A stretch of DNA of 48,056 nt from contig JAAUTY010000032.1 of assembly GCA_012031265.1 (NCBI GenBank), forward strand, positions 1 through 48,056, written 5' to 3'. The position numbers were made by a program, and so were the translations under genes. Below are positions 16,615 through 27,470 of the stretch, piece by piece (position 1 is the stretch's first letter; each line of letters starts with the position of its first letter). Source of the DNA: Spirulinaceae cyanobacterium SM2_1_0. GTDB lineage: Bacteria; Cyanobacteriota; Cyanobacteriia; Cyanobacteriales; Spirulinaceae. The notes beneath the pieces are model-generated. The model did no database searches, was not told where the DNA came from, and worked only from the letters and a program-made list of their open reading frames with translations.

Positions 16615-17278
16615 AACCATTACCTCCAGTTACTCTGAATTCGTACTTCTTGTAAGGCTTAGGATTGCTCGGATCGCCTTACATTCACAACAATAACGGA
16701 TGCGTTTCGAGTTGCTGGTTTGGTTTCAACGACCTCAAAATTCGCAATCCCCGCACTCAGTCCCAGAACAGGTTCGGACGGTTAACCGATCCTAGGGTTC
16801 GGTCAAGAGATGGGGCGAGTAAGGATTCGCGAAGATCGTAATCTTTGGGGTGAGCTGCGATTGGCGGGGGTGCGTTTGTCGCGGTTCGCGGTGAGCAGCG
16901 ATCGCTCGCAAACCGCTGCCTTGATCCTGGATGGCTACCCATCTCTGGTAACTATTCAGAAGGTAGTAAAAAAGAAGTCAAGAGGGAGCTTCAGAGCGAA
17001 GAGCCAGAATCGGGAAATCAAGCACCGAGCGACCCTGAGCGCGCTCGGATGCTCGCTGGCGTTTGCTCCTAGTCTGACTGGGGGAGATCTTCTCCAGGGA
17101 TGACGATTTTTCTGGCCGTGCGCTTCACTCTACCCCTCTTTTGCGGCCCTAACCCTCCTGAACAGTTACTTTGCAGCAGTACCTTTATGGCAAACGAGAG
17201 AATAAGGGATTGAGGCAATTGCCATAATGTTTTCACCAAAGTGGGATGCTTCCCGTTTTGTGACCATCGCGGCAGCTT
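16615..17278. other. Intergenic region with a lone repeat end
   Basis: Contains the hspA upstream region and then about 500 bp without a recognisable gene. An open stretch ending near 17065 (VKRELQSEEPESGNQAP) reads like protein but matches nothing I know and has no start. CCAAAGTGGGATGC at 17236-17249 is identical to the right end of the inverted-repeat element at 39070-39251. Confidence 0.4.
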
Positions 17279-18343
17279 CTACGCAGAGGGCGACGCATCT
17301 GAGTGAAGCCAGCGCAGTCGCACCCAGTGTTCCCCCGCTTCGTCGAGCTGAACTTCGAGCGTGTCGCCGATCAGGGGTTCGAGGCTGTTGAGGAGCGATC
17401 GCAAACAGGGATTACTCGCGCCCGTCTCGACATAGAGGCGATCCGAGAGCTGATTCAGCCGCAACCAAGTCGTGTAGAGCTTAGCGACAAGCTGCTCTAG
17501 AGTCGTCGCCTGCCGCACCAGCTCTGCTGTGGTATTGAGGCAATCCAGGCGGAGTGCTTCTTCGAGCGCCAATTCCACATCCACTGCGCCCCGCTGCAAG
17601 CTCTGCACCCGCGCGGCCGCCTCCAGGTAGCGAGACAAATTGCGGGCTTCACTCGTCAGCATCTTCGCCGTGTCGGGGTCAGGGTGCGCTGTGATTTCCT
17701 GCTGGATGGCGTCGAGGTGGCTGGCGGGGAGCTTTTCTAGTTCTCGTACCAGCGGCGCGAGGTGGCGAGCCGGGAGTTGGCCGTCGGCGGCGCGGGCGCG
17801 GATCGGCGCGGGTAACAGGTCAGAACTCATCGCCAACCATTGATCGCTGAGTTGCTTGACTTCACGGCGGGTAATGCGATCGCCACTTTGCGCCGCTTGA
17901 CTGACCAGCTTCTGAATCTCCGGAGCCGCCTTCGCTGTTTCCAAGAAGGCTCGCTTACTAAAATTGTCAATCGCCGCTGGCTCCAGGTCACACTCAGCGA
18001 TCATTGTATCGGCGCTGTCAGCGAGTTGAATGAGGTGATAAGCGCGGCTCTTGGTGATTTCCCGCGCTTGCAGCCATTGTAAGAAACCACTGCCACGTCC
18101 ATCACCGCTGCGTTTTTGGCGATCGCGCACCGTCCGCAAAATCCGCCCCCGCCAGATGTCAGTTTGCAGATCGAGGCGATCGCAGGTCTGCCAAGCCTGA
18201 TCAATCTGCTGCTGAAACTCGGCATCGTCCAGATTAGGATCGTCAGGATCGGGCAAACCCGCACCGAAGTTGGCCGGGGTTTGGAGGGCAGCCGCAAGCT
18301 CAGCCGGCGAGGTTGGGGGATGTTCCACAGTGGCGTAGGGCAT
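17279..18343 (-). CDS. Conserved cyanobacterial protein, possibly DNA-binding
   Basis: 354 residues; I do not recognise a named family. About residues 55-110 (WRGRILRTVRDRQK, GRGSGFLQWLQ, EITKSRAYHLIQLADSA) resemble the helical segment of DUF3102/ParB-like proteins, in which a short HTH-like unit follows a WL motif. The remainder is alpha-helical, with Leu-rich regions (EALRLDCLNTTAELVRQ). No signal peptide or membrane segment. It is unlinked to its neighbours and convergent with nothing obvious. A nucleic-acid-binding role is inference only. Confidence 0.7.
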   Translation of the reverse strand: MPYATVEHPPTSPAELAAALQTPANFGAGLPDPDDPNLDDAEFQQQIDQAWQTCDRLDLQTDIWRGRILRTVRDRQKRSGDGRGSGFLQWLQAREITKSRAYHLIQLADSADTMIAECDLEPAAIDNFSKRAFLETAKAAPEIQKLVSQAAQSGDRITRREVKQLSDQWLAMSSDLLPAPIRARAADGQLPARHLAPLVRELEKLPASHLDAIQQEITAHPDPDTAKMLTSEARNLSRYLEAAARVQSLQRGAVDVELALEEALRLDCLNTTAELVRQATTLEQLVAKLYTTWLRLNQLSDRLYVETGASNPCLRSLLNSLEPLIGDTLEVQLDEAGEHWVRLRWLHSDASPSA

Positions 18344-18606
18344 CTTGGTACAGACGCATCATTATGCCACGATTTTGCCCGCGCCTTGGAGCCGTTGATA
18401 GAGTCTGGCGAATCATGACAGCAGGGTCTCAGAGTGCTCCAGGAAGTCAATTATCCCAACGCCTGAACAAGCGTACAGTGGTTGGACAAGTCCCCTCAGT
18501 CCCCCCCTTGTCAAGGCTGTCTACGCCTCGCTTTCACTTTTTGCTCCTGTCGCTTGGTCGGTGGCTTATGCTGATAGAGGTAACTTCAAAATGACCGGCT
18601 GAGAGG

Positions 18607-18987
18607 ATGGAGATTATCGAGATTTTGCGGGCTGACTATGCGCGTTTTCCAGCCGCTCAGACCTACTCGATCTATACACCGGATGTCTATTTCAAAGATC
18701 CTCTCAATGAGTTTCGGGGGCGCGATCGCTACGAGCAGACGATTCAGTTCATCGCGCGCTGGTTTCGGGATGTGCAGATGGAGTTGCATGAGATTCAACA
18801 GGTGGGCGATCGCCTCGAGACCGAATGGACACTTCACTGGACGAGTCCGCTCCCCTGGCAGCCGCGCATTGCCATTCCAGGACGCAGCGAGTTGGAGCTA
18901 GATACAAACCACTGCATTGCCTCGCACATCGACTATTGGCATTGCTCCCGCCTCGATGTCCTCAAACAGCACTTTTTCCCAGACTAA
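18607..18987 (+). CDS. DUF2358 protein (NTF2-like)
   Basis: 126 residues. YSIYTPDVYFKDPLNEFRG and the Trp-rich second half (WTLHWTSPLPWQPR, HIDYWHCSRLDVLKQHF) match DUF2358, an NTF2-like fold found in cyanobacteria and chloroplasts. No catalytic role known. It lies 44 bp upstream of the ArsA-like ATPase on the same strand, so co-transcription is possible. Confidence 0.85.
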   Translation: MEIIEILRADYARFPAAQTYSIYTPDVYFKDPLNEFRGRDRYEQTIQFIARWFRDVQMELHEIQQVGDRLETEWTLHWTSPLPWQPRIAIPGRSELELDTNHCIASHIDYWHCSRLDVLKQHFFPD

Positions 18988-19031
18988 ACCCGTAAGATTA
19001 AAGTATGTAAATATTTCTCAGCAAACTCGCC

Positions 19032-20222
19032 ATGCGCGTAATCTTGATGACCGGGAAGGGTGGCGTCGGCAAAACCTCCGTGGCCGCAGCCACCGGCCTA
19101 CGCTGTGCCGAACTGGGCTACAAGACGCTCGTACTCAGCACCGATCCCGCCCATTCGCTCGCCGACAGTGTGGAGCTGGAGATGGGTCACGATGCCCGCC
19201 CGATCCGCCCCAACCTCTGGGGTGCCGAACTCGATGCCCTCGCCGAACTGGAAGGCAACTGGGGCGCGGTGAAACGCTACATCACTCAAGTCCTCCAGGC
19301 GCGCGGTTTAGATGGCGTCCAGGCTGAGGAACTGGCGATCCTGCCGGGGATGGACGAGATTTTCGGCTTGGTGAGAATGAAGCGCCACTACGACGAGGGC
19401 GAGTACGATGTGCTGATCGTGGACTCCGCTCCGACTGGCACCGCCCTCCGCCTGCTCAGCATCCCGGAGGTCGGTGGCTGGTATATGCGTCGCTTTTACA
19501 AGCCATTACAGGGGATGTCGGTAGCTCTGCGTCCGCTGGTCGAACCCCTGTTCCGACCGATCACCGGCTTCTCGCTGCCGGATAAAGAAGTAATGGATGC
19601 GCCCTATGAGTTTTATGAGCAGATCGAAGCTCTGGAAAAGGTGCTGACTGACAATCAGCAAACCTCGGTACGCCTGGTGACCAACCCAGAGCGTATGGTG
19701 ATCAAGGAATCGCTCCGTGCCCACGCCTACCTCAGCCTCTACAGTGTGGCGACGGACATGGTGGTGGCAAATCGCATCATTCCTGACACCGTGACCGACC
19801 CGTTTTTCAAAAACTGGAAGGAGCACCAGCAGCAGTATAAGCAGGAAATCCACGCAAACTTCCACCCGCTGCCAGTGAAAGAGGTGCCCCTCTTCTCGCA
19901 AGAAATGTGCGGCTTGGAGGCGCTGGCTCGCTTGAAGGACACGCTCTACCCGGGTGACGAAGATCCGACTCAGGTTTATTACCGCGAGGAAACGGTTCGT
20001 ATCGCACCAGCGGGCAACGGCAGCTACACCTTGGAGCTGTACCTACCCGGCATTACTAAGGACAAAATTCAGTTGAATAAGTCCGGGGATGAGCTGAATA
20101 TTCGCATCGGCAACCATCGCCGCAATCTGGTGCTGCCACAAGCATTGGCGAGCCTGCAACCGGCTGGTGCCAAGATGGATGAGGATTATCTCAAGATCCA
20201 CTTCCAGAGCGCTGTCAATTAA
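19032..20222 (+). CDS. ArsA/Get3-like ATPase with C-terminal HSP20-like domain
   Basis: 396 residues. Deviant Walker [16 protein letters not shown] at 6-20 with the signature Lys of the SIMIBI class, switch [11 protein letters not shown], switch [15 protein letters not shown]. The last about 80 residues ([31 protein letters not shown]) form an alpha-crystallin-like ArsA_HSP20 domain. The bacterial ArsA metal-binding Cys triad is not apparent and no arsenite pump gene is adjacent, so a Get3-like targeting or chaperone role fits better than arsenite export. Confidence 0.88.
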   Translation: MRVILMTGKGGVGKTSVAAATGLRCAELGYKTLVLSTDPAHSLADSVELEMGHDARPIRPNLWGAELDALAELEGNWGAVKRYITQVLQARGLDGVQAEELAILPGMDEIFGLVRMKRHYDEGEYDVLIVDSAPTGTALRLLSIPEVGGWYMRRFYKPLQGMSVALRPLVEPLFRPITGFSLPDKEVMDAPYEFYEQIEALEKVLTDNQQTSVRLVTNPERMVIKESLRAHAYLSLYSVATDMVVANRIIPDTVTDPFFKNWKEHQQQYKQEIHANFHPLPVKEVPLFSQEMCGLEALARLKDTLYPGDEDPTQVYYREETVRIAPAGNGSYTLELYLPGITKDKIQLNKSGDELNIRIGNHRRNLVLPQALASLQPAGAKMDEDYLKIHFQSAVN

Positions 20223-20254
20223 GTGAGTGGCAACATAAATAATATTTCGCGTTG

Positions 20255-20725
20255 CTAGAACTCGTAGTTGACCGTGCCGATGAATTCGGCATCGGTGTCG
20301 CCAGCATCAGTTTGAAAAATCAGATTCCCTTCCAAGGTGAGGATGAGGCGCTCACTGAGTCGGAAGTCGCTGCCGCCAGTAATCATCGGGTCGATCGCGC
20401 TTAGACCGTCAGTGTTGTAAGCAACACCTGCACCGGCAAAGGGGTAAAACCGCTCGGCGAGTTCAATGTCCACTGTCAGCGGCAGCCGTACTTCGATCTC
20501 GTCACCCAGCAGCAAGGCTGGTCGCAGTGAGAGGCCGGGGGCGTCTTCGCCGTTGATTTTGATTTTGCCCTTGATCACGGCAGCCGTGGAGTCATTGAAG
20601 CCGCCGCGTGCGCCGACACCGAGGTAGTGAACGGGTGGCTCGACTGGCGCTGCACTGGGAGCTGCCATGAGCGTCAGGACTGCCAATCCCGTGAAACCGG
20701 TGCAGAATACCAGCGATCGCATCAT
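20255..20725 (-). CDS. Small outer-membrane beta-barrel-like secreted protein
   Basis: 156 residues. A Sec signal peptide (about 1-25, cleavage near APSAAP) is followed by alternating-hydrophobicity strands and a C-terminal aromatic residue (NYEF), the usual outer-membrane protein ending. HYLGVGARGGFND and FYPFAGAGVAYNTD resemble small barrel proteins of cyanobacteria. Function unknown. It lies just downstream of the Omp85 remnant on the same strand. Confidence 0.75.
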   Translation of the reverse strand: MMRSLVFCTGFTGLAVLTLMAAPSAAPVEPPVHYLGVGARGGFNDSTAAVIKGKIKINGEDAPGLSLRPALLLGDEIEVRLPLTVDIELAERFYPFAGAGVAYNTDGLSAIDPMITGGSDFRLSERLILTLEGNLIFQTDAGDTDAEFIGTVNYEF

Positions 20726-20843
20726 TTAGGGATTGCTCCAGGTCAGTCCAGCGAACCCTTAGACTAAATCGCAAAACGGTTGGGAATGCAAGCGACCGGT
20801 CTGGTGGGATTGAGCCATCGGGGAGACATTCGAGCAAGCGGGT

Positions 20844-21524
20844 TCAAAAGCGATCGCCCACCGTGACCGTGAACTGATTGCTGCCGCGATCATTCCAAGC
20901 CGCTTCAACACGAAACAGCCCAAAGGGCGCACCGGCCAAGAACCCGAACCCTTAGCCCCAAACTTCGCCCGGTTTTTGGCGGACGCTCGCCGGTTGCCCG
21001 ATGACGGTATTGTCCGTCTGGAGCGTCGTTGCATGATCCTTGAACAGCGCCGCACCCAGCCCGATGTCCTGATCCAATAGTGCCAGAGTCGCCAGTTGCA
21101 GGCGATACTCCAGCGACGCCTGCACGAAGCCGCGATCGCTGCCGACTTTGCCGCTCTCAAAGCCGCGCACCGAGTCGTTGCCGCCGAGATTGAACGTTTC
21201 ATAGACCGGGACATCCCCGAAGCTGACTCCGCCCTGGAGATTGGCGACCAACGTTCCGGCATCAGCCCCAAGACCCCAATCGCGCAGCGACATAAACTGG
21301 CTGGCGTTGGCACTGAGGCGGCCGAGCAGGATCTCCGCCTCGCCGGCAGGCACAGACTACTCAACGCCAAAGCGCAAACGAGTGCCCTGCCAGGTGAGAC
21401 CGGCTTGCTCAACGTCGTCGTACAAACCGCTCCAAGCCAGGATGAAGAGGTCATCGCGACCGCTGTCGCTGACCGTCAGCGGTTCGCCCGACTCGTCATG
21501 GTCGCAGTAGCAAGGCACGGTGCA
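20844..21524 (-). pseudogene. Omp85/BamA-family barrel fragment with two nonsense codons
   Basis: One frame carries a C-terminal Omp85 barrel: WSGLYDDVEQAGLTWQG, then a TAG at 21357-21359 where Gln is likely, then ETFNLGGNDSVRGFESG (the conserved VRGF/Y motif) and ASLEYRL. A TAA at 20949-20951 follows where Tyr is expected (KPGEVWG-stop-GFGFLAG), and it ends SNQFTVTVGDRF with terminal Phe. No POTRA domains precede it, so the N-terminal two-thirds of the gene is gone. Two in-frame stops plus truncation indicate a genuine pseudogene. Confidence 0.8.
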
Positions 21525-21814
21525 TTACCGCCATGCTTGAAGCAAGTCCCAGAACTTGGCTTGGGCTTGAGCACCGTGGGACTTCCCGCATTGAGAATAA
21601 TGCTGTCAATCCTAACAGCCACAACAAGCAAGCCACGAAAGAAACTGCGGCAATGAGGCGAACACTGAGGGCTGGCAGCGAATCATGCCGTCACCTCAGT
21701 ACGAGTAAATGGTACATTTGTATTGATTGCTCGGTGCTTGCGCCAACGGTCGGTCTGAAAGCACTCCAGCGCCACCAAAATCTGATCACATACTCATCAT
21801 GCGAGGCAATTCTT

Positions 21815-22207
21815 ATGGATCCCTTTACTCAGCCCGGAGCTTTTAGTTGGTGTGAACTCTTGACCACTGACCCAGAAGCCGCTCAACAATTTTATGGCGA
21901 ACTCTTTGGCTGGACGCTGAAGCCCAGCGACATCGCCGATATGCCCTACACCACCATTGAGGTGGACGGTCAAGGCATTGGCGGCATCGCTTCCCTGCCA
22001 CCGAATGCGCCCAATATGCCCCCCGCTTGGGGCGCTTACGTGACGGTCACGGATGTAGATGAAACCCTTCAGAAAGCCCAGGCTTTAGGCGGCAAAGTGC
22101 TCATGCCGGCGATGGATATTCCCTCGATGGGCCGCTTCGCCCTGATCCAAGATCTCCAAGGCGCAGCCTTGGGGGTGATTAGCTACGTTGATTGGTCTGC
22201 CAGTTGA
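21815..22207 (+). CDS. VOC-family (glyoxalase-like) protein
   Basis: 130 residues from ATG 21815, preceded by GAGG 9 bp upstream. [24 protein letters not shown] opens a VOC domain, and [21 protein letters not shown] with [16 protein letters not shown] form the second half. This type is an unspecified glyoxalase/bleomycin-resistance-like dioxygenase-superfamily protein. A longer frame back to 21533 overlaps the Omp85 remnant and is not coding. Confidence 0.87.
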   Translation: MDPFTQPGAFSWCELLTTDPEAAQQFYGELFGWTLKPSDIADMPYTTIEVDGQGIGGIASLPPNAPNMPPAWGAYVTVTDVDETLQKAQALGGKVLMPAMDIPSMGRFALIQDLQGAALGVISYVDWSAS

Positions 22208-22394
22208 CCGAGCGCTCACCCCATCACTGCATCGACCGATTGGCGGGGCAACAATGTTTTGCCTCGGAATGGCTGTGAATTGCCAGCCCGCTAGGCCGCC
22301 AAGGATTGACAGGATTAACCGACCTTGGCTAAAATTAGAGGCTGTCGCGTTAATATTGATGCCTGTCCGGAACGAGGCGCTAGAACTGCCACTC

Positions 22395-22769
22395 ATGCCA
22401 ACCATTCAGCAATTAATCCGTAGCGAGCGATCGCGTGCCAAGAAAAAGACCAAATCCCCGGCACTCAAGGAATGCCCTCAACGGCGAGGCGTCTGCACCC
22501 GCGTCTACACCACCACTCCGAAAAAGCCCAACTCAGCCCTGCGTAAGGTCGCGCGGGTGCGCTTGACGTCCGGCTTTGAGGTCACCGCCTATATCCCCGG
22601 TATCGGGCACAACTTACAGGAGCACTCGGTAGTACTGATTCGCGGCGGCCGGGTCAAAGATTTACCAGGTGTCCGCTACCATATCGTGCGCGGTACTCTG
22701 GACGCGACCGGTGTGAAGGATCGCCGTCAGGGTCGTTCCAAATACGGCACGAAGCGGCCTAAAGAGTAA
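22395..22769 (+). CDS. rpsL: 30S ribosomal protein S12
   Basis: 124 residues, the normal S12 length, from ATG 22395 (MPTIQQLIR). [15 protein letters not shown] and [16 protein letters not shown] are invariant S12 segments near the decoding centre. First gene of the str cluster; upstream 190 bp presumably holds the operon promoter. Longer in-frame readings back to 22188 are not conserved. Confidence 0.97.
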   Translation: MPTIQQLIRSERSRAKKKTKSPALKECPQRRGVCTRVYTTTPKKPNSALRKVARVRLTSGFEVTAYIPGIGHNLQEHSVVLIRGGRVKDLPGVRYHIVRGTLDATGVKDRRQGRSKYGTKRPKE

Positions 22770-22871
22770 GGGCGGCGCTTGCCCGCCTGAGCCTCTGTGG
22801 TTCAGCTTGAACTTCTATCTATAGATTTAGATTCAGAAACCTTATCCAGTCTCTTTCCCCCTTCTAACACT

Positions 22872-23342
22872 ATGTCCCGTCGCAGCGTTACCAAACGGCG
22901 TGAAATCCTCCCCGATCCGGTCTACAATAGCCGCTTGGTCAGTATGACCGTTTGCCGACTCATGCGCCACGGCAAAAAATCGGTCGCCTCCCACATCGTT
23001 TATGATGCCTTCAAGATTATTGGTGAAAGAACCGGTAATGAGCCGTTGGATGTCTTCGAGCAGGCGATTCGCAACCTGACGCCGCTGGTTGAGGTCAAGG
23101 CTCGGCGGGTTGGCGGCGCGACCTACCAGGTGCCGATGGAAGTTCGCCCCAATCGTGGCACCACGCTGGCGCTGCGCTGGTTGACGCAGTACTCGCGATC
23201 GCGCTCCGGCCGCTCCATGGCGATGAAGTTGGCGAACGAGATCATGGATGCCGCCAATGAGACTGGCAACGCCATCCGTAAACGGGAAGAGACGCACCGC
23301 ATGGCCGAAGCCAACAAAGCGTTCGCACACTACCGCTACTAG
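22872..23342 (+). CDS. rpsG: 30S ribosomal protein S7
   Basis: 156 residues from ATG 22872 ([16 protein letters not shown]). [22 protein letters not shown] and [11 protein letters not shown] are diagnostic. It organises the 3' domain of 16S rRNA. 102 bp after rpsL. Confidence 0.97.
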   Translation: MSRRSVTKRREILPDPVYNSRLVSMTVCRLMRHGKKSVASHIVYDAFKIIGERTGNEPLDVFEQAIRNLTPLVEVKARRVGGATYQVPMEVRPNRGTTLALRWLTQYSRSRSGRSMAMKLANEIMDAANETGNAIRKREETHRMAEANKAFAHYRY

Positions 23343-23541
23343 GCGATCGCACGCCGTCTGGGCTACATTTTCTGGTGACCGTGAAGTCCCGCAGACTGGC
23401 ACGAACACTAACCGTAATGGTGCAGAGAATTAATGCGAGTCTGGCAGCCGCGAAGTGTTTAAAAAAGTATAGAATTGTAAATACTGTAAATCGAGTTCAA
23501 TTTGTTTTGACTCGTTGCTCAGCAAGACAAAGGAGGTAGCT

Positions 23542-25617
23542 GTGGCACGTACTATCCCGCTAGAACAAGTTCGCAATATCGGTATTGCGGCCCACATTGA
23601 CGCGGGGAAAACGACGACAACCGAGCGGATTTTGTTCTACTCCGGCATCGTCCACAAAATTGGTGAAGTGCATGAAGGCACAGCCGTCACCGATTGGATG
23701 GATCAGGAGCGCGAGCGGGGCATTACGATCACGGCTGCTGCGATCAGTACAAATTGGCGCAATTGCCGGGTCAATATCATCGACACGCCCGGTCACGTTG
23801 ACTTCACGATCGAGGTCGAGCGCTCGATGCGGGTTTTGGACGGTGTGATCGCCGTCTTCTGCTCAGTTGGTGGCGTCCAGCCCCAGTCCGAGACCGTCTG
23901 GCGGCAAGCTGACCGCTATCGCGTGCCGCGTATCGCTTTTGTCAACAAGATGGATCGCACGGGTGCGAACTTCTTCAAGGTTTACGAGCAAGTGCGTGAT
24001 CGCCTCCGGGCAAACGCGGTGCCGATCCAAGTGCCGATCGGCAGCGAGAGCGATTTCCACGGCATTGTCGATCTCGTGCGGATGCGCGCCAAGATCTACA
24101 CCAATGACATCGGCACCGATATTCAGGACACCGAGATCCCAGAAGATGTTCGCGAACTAGCTGAAGAGTACCGCGCCAAACTGCTGGAGTCCGTCGCCGA
24201 AACTGACGAGGAACTGCTCGAGAAATATCTCGAGGAGAATGACCTCAGCGAGGAGGAGATCCGTCGCGCCCTGCGGAAAGGAACGGTTGAGGGAACCATC
24301 GTTCCACTGCTCTGCGGCTCGGCTTTCAAAAATCGCGGCGTCCAGATCCTGCTGGATGCTGTAGTAGACTACTTACCCGCCCCAATTGATGTGCCGCCGA
24401 TCAAAGGCGTGCTCCCAGACGGCAGCGAAGGGGTTCGCAACGCCTCGGATGAGGAACCGTTCTCAGCGCTGGCGTTCAAAATCATGGCGGATCCCTACGG
24501 TCGCTTGACTTTCATGCGCGTCTACTCGGGCGTGCTGCAAAAGGGCAGCTACATCTACAACTCCACTAAGGAAGCCAAGGAGCGAATCTCGCGCCTGATC
24601 GTCCTCAAAGCGGACGAACGGATTGAAGTGGACGAGCTGCGCGCTGGTGATCTGGGTGCAGCTGTAGGTCTCAAGGGAACCATCACGGGCGACACGCTCT
24701 GTGATGAGAGCAATGAGATCGTTCTGGAGTCACTCTTCGTCCCTGAACCGGTCATCTCTGTGGCAGTCGAGCCGAAGACCAAGCAGGATATGGACAAGCT
24801 CTCGAAGGCACTACAATCGCTTTCTGATGAAGACCCAACCTTCCGCGTCAGCGTCGATCCCGAAACCAATCAGACTGTGATTGCGGGCATGGGCGAGCTG
24901 CACTTGGAGATCCTGGTTGATCGGATGCTGCGCGAGTTCAAGGTGGAAGCCAATGTCGGCGCGCCGCAGGTTGCCTATCGCGAGACCATCCGTAAGGAAG
25001 CTCACGCCGAAGGCAAGTTCATCCGCCAGAGCGGTGGTAAAGGTCAGTACGGTCACGTGGTTCTCGATGTGGAGCCGGGTGAACCGGGCAGTGGCTTCGA
25101 GTTTGTCTCCAAGATTGTGGGCGGCTCGGTTCCTAGGGAATACATTAACCCTGTGGAACAAGGCATTAAGGAAGCCTGTGAATCGGGGGTTGTGGCGGGG
25201 TATCCGCTGATTGACCTCAAGGTCACCTTAGTGGATGGCTCCTACCACGATGTTGACTCTTCCGAAATGGCTTTCAAAATCGCTGGCTCAATGGGCATTC
25301 GCGAAGCCGTCAAGCGTGCTGCCGCTGTGCTGCTGGAGCCGACGATGAAGGTCGAAGTTGAGGTTCCGGAAGAGTTTGTCGGGGACATCATGGGTGACCT
25401 GAATTCGCGTCGCGGTCAGATCGAAGGGATGAACACTGAAGAGGGTCTGTCCCAAATCACAGCTAATGTCCCGTTGGCTGAGATGTTTGGTTACGCGACG
25501 GATATCCGTTCCAAGACCCAGGGGCGGGGGATTTTCTCGATGGAATTTAGCCACTACGACGAGGTACCTCGTCACGTGGCTGAGGCGATTGTCGCCAAGA
25601 GTCAAGGGAAAGCATAA
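23542..25617 (+). CDS. fusA: Elongation factor G
   Basis: 691 residues. GTG start at 23542 with an ideal AAGGAGGT ribosome-binding site 7 bp upstream. G1 [13 protein letters not shown]3 DTPGHVDF, G4 NKMD; domains II-V complete ([30 protein letters not shown] region). Translocase of the ribosome. The 200-bp gap after rpsG is AT-rich (GTATAGAATTGTAAATACTG at 23467-23486) and may hold a second promoter. Confidence 0.97.
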   Translation: MARTIPLEQVRNIGIAAHIDAGKTTTTERILFYSGIVHKIGEVHEGTAVTDWMDQERERGITITAAAISTNWRNCRVNIIDTPGHVDFTIEVERSMRVLDGVIAVFCSVGGVQPQSETVWRQADRYRVPRIAFVNKMDRTGANFFKVYEQVRDRLRANAVPIQVPIGSESDFHGIVDLVRMRAKIYTNDIGTDIQDTEIPEDVRELAEEYRAKLLESVAETDEELLEKYLEENDLSEEEIRRALRKGTVEGTIVPLLCGSAFKNRGVQILLDAVVDYLPAPIDVPPIKGVLPDGSEGVRNASDEEPFSALAFKIMADPYGRLTFMRVYSGVLQKGSYIYNSTKEAKERISRLIVLKADERIEVDELRAGDLGAAVGLKGTITGDTLCDESNEIVLESLFVPEPVISVAVEPKTKQDMDKLSKALQSLSDEDPTFRVSVDPETNQTVIAGMGELHLEILVDRMLREFKVEANVGAPQVAYRETIRKEAHAEGKFIRQSGGKGQYGHVVLDVEPGEPGSGFEFVSKIVGGSVPREYINPVEQGIKEACESGVVAGYPLIDLKVTLVDGSYHDVDSSEMAFKIAGSMGIREAVKRAAAVLLEPTMKVEVEVPEEFVGDIMGDLNSRRGQIEGMNTEEGLSQITANVPLAEMFGYATDIRSKTQGRGIFSMEFSHYDEVPRHVAEAIVAKSQGKA

Positions 25618-25641
25618 ATAGCAACGAAGGAACGAGTATCA

Positions 25642-26871
25642 ATGGCACGCGCAAAGTTTGAACGGACAAAACCTCACGTCAATATCGGTACGATTGGTCA
25701 TGTTGACCATGGCAAAACGACGCTGACCGCAGCGATCACCATGACGCTGTCGGTACTCGGTCAAGCGAAAGCTCGCAAGTACGATGATATTGATGCCGCG
25801 CCGGAAGAAAAGGCACGCGGGATCACGATCAACACCGCTCACGTAGAGTACGAGACTGAGGGACGTCACTACGCTCACGTGGACTGCCCGGGTCACGCGG
25901 ACTACGTGAAGAACATGATCACCGGCGCAGCACAGATGGATGGCGCGATTCTGGTGGTTTCAGCGGCGGACGGCCCCATGCCCCAGACTCGCGAGCACAT
26001 CTTGCTTGCCAAACAGGTTGGTGTTCCTAACTTGGTGGTCTTCCTGAATAAGCAAGATCAGGTGGATGACGAGGAATTGCTCGAATTGGTCGAACTGGAA
26101 GTGCGCGAGCTGTTGAGTGACTATGACTTCGACGGCGACAACATTCCGATCGTGTCTGGTTCGGCACTGATGGCGCTGGAAGCGGTGACTGAGAATCCGA
26201 AGCTTGTCAAGGGCGACAATGAGTGGGTTGATAAAATCTACGCGCTGATGACTGAGGTGGATCAGTACATTCCCGAACCGGAGCGCGACATTGATAAGCC
26301 CTTCCTGATGGCGGTTGAGGACGTCTTCTCGATCACGGGACGGGGCACGGTGGCGACAGGTCGGATCGAGCGCGGCAAGGTCAAGGTCGGTGAGACGGTT
26401 GAGATTGTTGGCTTGAAAGACACTCGTAGCACTACGGTAACTGGTGTTGAGATGTTCCAGAAAACCTTGGACGAAGGGATGGCGGGCGATAATGTCGGCT
26501 TGCTCCTGCGCGGGGTTGAAAAGGAGCAGATTGAGCGGGGGATGGTGCTCGCCAAGCCTGGCTCGATCACACCGCATACCAAGTTCGAGTCCGAGGTTTA
26601 CGTGCTGAAGAAGGATGAGGGGGGTCGTCATACACCCTTTTTCGCGGGCTATCGCCCTCAGTTCTACGTGCGGACAACTGATGTGACGGGCAAAATCGAA
26701 GCCTATACGGCTGACGATGGCAGCACTGTGGAAATGGTTATGCCGGGCGATCGCATCAAAATGACCGTTGAGCTGATTTCACCGGTCGCGATCGAACAGG
26801 GAATGCGCTTCGCGATTCGCGAGGGCGGCCGGACGATTGGTGCGGGCGTCGTTTCCAAAATCATTCAGTAA
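25642..26871 (+). CDS. tuf: Elongation factor Tu
   Basis: 409 residues, the usual cyanobacterial length with the extra loop ([21 protein letters not shown]). G1 [10 protein letters not shown]3 DCPGHADY, G4 NKQD. It starts 24 bp after fusA with AAGGAACGAG upstream. Followed by a clear terminator. Confidence 0.98.
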   Translation: MARAKFERTKPHVNIGTIGHVDHGKTTLTAAITMTLSVLGQAKARKYDDIDAAPEEKARGITINTAHVEYETEGRHYAHVDCPGHADYVKNMITGAAQMDGAILVVSAADGPMPQTREHILLAKQVGVPNLVVFLNKQDQVDDEELLELVELEVRELLSDYDFDGDNIPIVSGSALMALEAVTENPKLVKGDNEWVDKIYALMTEVDQYIPEPERDIDKPFLMAVEDVFSITGRGTVATGRIERGKVKVGETVEIVGLKDTRSTTVTGVEMFQKTLDEGMAGDNVGLLLRGVEKEQIERGMVLAKPGSITPHTKFESEVYVLKKDEGGRHTPFFAGYRPQFYVRTTDVTGKIEAYTADDGSTVEMVMPGDRIKMTVELISPVAIEQGMRFAIREGGRTIGAGVVSKIIQ

Positions 26872-26892
26872 CAACGCCTCACGGCAACCCCT

Positions 26893-26940
26893 GGGATGAA
26901 GGTAGGTGGTGATTGACCGCCGCTTTCATCCCAACTTTTT
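26893..26940 (+). terminator. Rho-independent terminator after tuf
   Basis: GGGATGAA (26893-26900) pairs with TTCATCCC (26925-26932), with additional inner pairing GGTGG/CCGCC, then a T5 run at 26936-26940. It lies between tuf and rpsJ, so rpsJ expression may be attenuated or driven by its own promoter. Confidence 0.8.
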
Positions 26941-27005
26941 GCTCAGTTCACTGCGCGTCATTGCCTGTATTCAGGCCCAATCCGAACCTCGACAATTCAA
27001 AAATC

Positions 27006-27323
27006 ATGGCGACTATTCAGCAACAGAAAATCCGGATCCGTTTGAAAGCCTTTGACCGTCGTCTGCTCGACACCTCCTGCGAGAAGATCGTCGATACCGC
27101 CAATCGCACCAATGCGACGGCGATCGGCCCGATTCCGCTGCCCACGAAGCGGCGTGTCTACTGTGTGCTGCGATCGCCCCACGTGGACAAGGATTCGCGC
27201 GAACACTTCGAGACGCGCACCCACCGCCGCATCATCGACATTTATCAACCCTCTTCAAAAACCATTGATGCCTTGATGAAACTGGATCTGCCAGCGGGCG
27301 TCGATATTGAGGTCAAGCTCTAG
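27006..27323 (+). CDS. rpsJ: 30S ribosomal protein S10
   Basis: 105 residues from ATG 27006 ([17 protein letters not shown]). [29 protein letters not shown] is diagnostic. Beyond the ribosome, S10 (NusE) takes part in antitermination. Cyanobacteria keep rpsJ at the end of the str cluster, as here, rather than in S10-spc. Confidence 0.97.
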   Translation: MATIQQQKIRIRLKAFDRRLLDTSCEKIVDTANRTNATAIGPIPLPTKRRVYCVLRSPHVDKDSREHFETRTHRRIIDIYQPSSKTIDALMKLDLPAGVDIEVKL

Positions 27324-27470
27324 TGATCACGCGCATCATGGGGCGATCGCCACGCCTAGTGATCGCCGCTGCGTTGCGGCTATCTTAAGCAGTCCGTCAC
27401 AAAACTTCATGAAGAATCCGTTAAAGTAGTAGGGAGACGCCCGCTTTTCTGACTATTCCATTTGCCTAAG

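Noticed and set aside
20759-21454. 231-codon minus-strand frame over the Omp85 region
   Set aside because: It is a Ser/Arg-rich shadow frame; the Omp85 motifs are in another frame.
23343-23541. tRNA or small RNA in the rpsG-fusA gap
   Set aside because: No cloverleaf or T-loop sequence; only AT-rich promoter-like DNA.
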